Shown here: in pieces, positions 31,855 to 33,285 of the stretch
How positions within the stretch are numbered: the stretch's first letter is position 1
How the letters are laid out: each line of letters starts with the position of its first letter
NCBI GenBank assembly: GCA_031549685.1
Contig: JAVBPG010000001.1
Location: forward strand, 1-33,285
Length of the DNA: 33,285 nucleotides
Reading direction: 5' to 3'
From: JAITMY01 sp031549685
GTDB taxonomy: Bacteria > Bacteroidota > Bacteroidia > Bacteroidales > UBA932
Position numbers and translations under genes: made by a program
Notes under the pieces: generated by a model
Told to the model about the DNA's origin: nothing
Seen by the model: only the letters and a program-made list of their open reading frames with translations
The model's database searches: none

Positions 31855-33150
31855 CTATTGCTTCAACAAGTATTCTTTAAAATCCTCAAACCTGCTGCTC
31901 ATGCCAACCGTCTGCTTTTGGCCTTGCATAAAGGCTTGCAGCTTGGCGGGGATTTCAATATCGGTCGCCAGAATTTCATCCACCGTTTCCTTGAACTTGG
32001 CAGGATGGGCCGTTTCTATAAAAAATCCTTTGGCCGCTTTATCGGCTTGCAAATACTCGCTCAACCCTTCGTAGGCGCAGGCGCCATGCGGGTCGAGCAT
32101 GTATCCGGTGTTTTTGTAAATGCGCCTCATTACGTCGGCAATCTGCGCATCGTCGTAGCGGTAGCCCGAAATATCGGCGGTAACTTTTGCGTAGTCGCTG
32201 CCGTACAAATCCATGATGCGGGCAAAGTTGCTGGGGTTACCCACATCCATGGCGTTGGCAATGGTGGCAACGCTTGCGCGAGGGTTGAACCTGGCCGTTT
32301 GTAGATACTCCAAGAAAACATCGTTGGCATTATTGGCCGCCACAAAATGCTTTACGGGCAAGCCCATGCGCTTGGCAAGCAGGCCGGCCATCAGGTTGCC
32401 GAAGTTTCCGCTCGGCACGGAAACCACCACCTCGCCGCCCTGCGGCATTTGCGCGTAGCCCCAAAAGTAGTAGAATGCTTGCGGGATAAAGCGTGCAAGG
32501 TTGATGGAGTTGGCCGAAGTTAAGGTCAACTTTTGGTTCAACTCCCTATCCAAAAACGCCTGCTTTACCAAGCGCTGGCAATCGTCAAACGTACCTTCGA
32601 CCTCAACGGCGCGAATGTTTTTACCCAAGGTGGTAAATTGGCATTCCTGAATTTTGCTTACCAGGCCTTTTGGGTAAAGTACGGTTACCGTAATGCCTTC
32701 AACGCCCAAGAAACCGTTGGCCACAGCGCTGCCCGTATCGCCCGAGGTGGCCACAAGCACGTTGGCTTCGCGCTTTTGGCCCTGCGTAAAGTGCTGCATC
32801 ATGCGCGCCAGAAAGCGGGCGCCGACATCCTTAAACGCCAGCGTGGGGCCGTGAAACAACTCCAGCGAATAAATGCTGTCGGTTACTTTTACCAATGGAA
32901 TTTCAAAATCCAGCGCACCATACACCATATCGTGCAGCGACTTTGCATCCACATCCTCGCCAAACAAGGCCGTAGCTACCTCCAGCGCAATTTCCCGGAA
33001 TGATTTTTTAGGCATCGAGGCAAAAAAATCTTTGCTCAGCTGCGGAATTTGCTCCGGCATGTACAGGCCGTTATCATCCGCCAAACCCTTTAGCACCGCG
33101 TCCTTGAGCGATGACAGGGGAACTTGTTTGTTGGTGCTGTAATACTTCAT
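31855..33150 (-). CDS. thrC: Threonine synthase
   Basis: A 431-residue PLP enzyme converting O-phosphohomoserine to threonine. The PLP lysine is Lys107 in TLAFKDVGARF. SGDTGSAVANGF is the substrate/phosphate-binding loop and VSVPSGNFGN the PLP-phosphate loop. N-terminal STNKQVPLSSLKDAVLKGL matches class I threonine synthases of Bacteroidota and gamma-proteobacteria. Length is normal. No thrA or thrB is in the window; in many relatives they sit next to thrC, so they may lie elsewhere. galK follows after 107 nt and may be cotranscribed, without an obvious metabolic link. Confidence 0.95.
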   Translation of the reverse strand: MKYYSTNKQVPLSSLKDAVLKGLADDNGLYMPEQIPQLSKDFFASMPKKSFREIALEVATALFGEDVDAKSLHDMVYGALDFEIPLVKVTDSIYSLELFHGPTLAFKDVGARFLARMMQHFTQGQKREANVLVATSGDTGSAVANGFLGVEGITVTVLYPKGLVSKIQECQFTTLGKNIRAVEVEGTFDDCQRLVKQAFLDRELNQKLTLTSANSINLARFIPQAFYYFWGYAQMPQGGEVVVSVPSGNFGNLMAGLLAKRMGLPVKHFVAANNANDVFLEYLQTARFNPRASVATIANAMDVGNPSNFARIMDLYGSDYAKVTADISGYRYDDAQIADVMRRIYKNTGYMLDPHGACAYEGLSEYLQADKAAKGFFIETAHPAKFKETVDEILATDIEIPAKLQAFMQGQKQTVGMSSRFEDFKEYLLKQ

Positions 33151-33214
33151 TTTTCGGGTTCGTTAGTTGAAACTATGCACTTTCAGTGCAAGGATTTAGC
33201 TTCTACAAATTTCG

Positions 33215-33222
33215 TAACTTTG
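33215..33222 (+). promoter_or_regulatory. -7 box TAACTTTG before the rightward terminal gene
   Basis: TAACTTTG matches TAnnTTTG and lies 17 nt before the ATG at 33240. A TTTA occurs 16 nt upstream; the -33 element is weak. Confidence 0.4.
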
Positions 33223-33239
33223 CTCAAATTTACATTGTT

Positions 33240-33285
33240 ATGGAATCTCGTCATGGCAGCCACAGCACGCATGCTCTTCAAGTTC
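33240..33285 (+). CDS. Start of a rightward gene cut by the window edge
   Basis: ATG at 33240-33242 opens a frame reading MESRHGSHSTHALQV that is still open at the end of the window. A TAACTTTG box is 17 nt upstream and the gene would be divergent from thrC. Only 15 residues are visible, so no family can be named. Confidence 0.4.
   Translation, partial: MESRHGSHSTHALQV

Overview
The window looks like chromosomal DNA from an anaerobic member of the Bacteroidota, most likely Bacteroidales. The evidence is: promoters of the TTTG-N19-TAnnTTTG type (an exact copy precedes the tRNA-Asp gene), no Shine-Dalgarno sequences in front of most genes, several lipoproteins with a Cys about 18-29 residues from the start, a BspA-type leucine-rich-repeat lipoprotein, the hpt-adk-obgE gene cluster, the DUF3822-rsmD pair and a pyrophosphate-using PPDK. 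Most genes are housekeeping. I see no prophage, CRISPR array, rRNA or intact insertion sequence.

Layout. 1-900: a possible disrupted small gene and a SPOR-domain lipoprotein. 900-5000: gyrB, then a HAD phosphatase and a secreted esterase. 5000-7170: an AT-rich accessory island with a long structured hairpin, a BspA-like LRR lipoprotein built from 69-bp repeats, and a C-terminal scrap of an HI0933-family flavoprotein. 7170-12000: a lipoprotein tyrosine phosphatase and a SWIM/SNF2 helicase gene split by a frameshift. 12058-16789: ppdK and a TlpA-like thioredoxin lipoprotein, separated by 800 bp full of palindromic repeats. 17391-25600: an AddB-like nuclease, the c-di-AMP phosphodiesterase PgpH, a RecD/Dda-like helicase, DUF3822, rsmD and tRNA-Asp. 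25625-29904 (minus strand): hpt, adk, obgE, an AAA+/DUF4143 ATPase and a PAP2 phosphatase. 29988-33285: purE, galK, thrC and the first codons of a rightward gene.

Genes that fit together: hpt, adk and purE belong to purine metabolism; obgE and rsmD to ribosome assembly; the AddB-like nuclease, RecD-like helicase, gyrB and SNF2 protein to DNA maintenance; ppdK, galK and thrC to central carbon and amino-acid metabolism. PgpH points to c-di-AMP signalling.

The least explained material is intergenic. Three families of dispersed palindromic repeats are present: a ~210-bp composite of three hairpins inside inverted arms (two copies); a bipartite GTCAT...ATGAC element (several copies, one framed by 17-bp terminal inverted repeats like a MITE, another overlapping the obgE start codon); and a CACCYCCG...CCGCCAGCG element (two copies). 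Also notable are a perfect 43-bp palindrome upstream of the AAA+/DUF4143 gene and the ~150-nt structured element upstream of the LRR gene.
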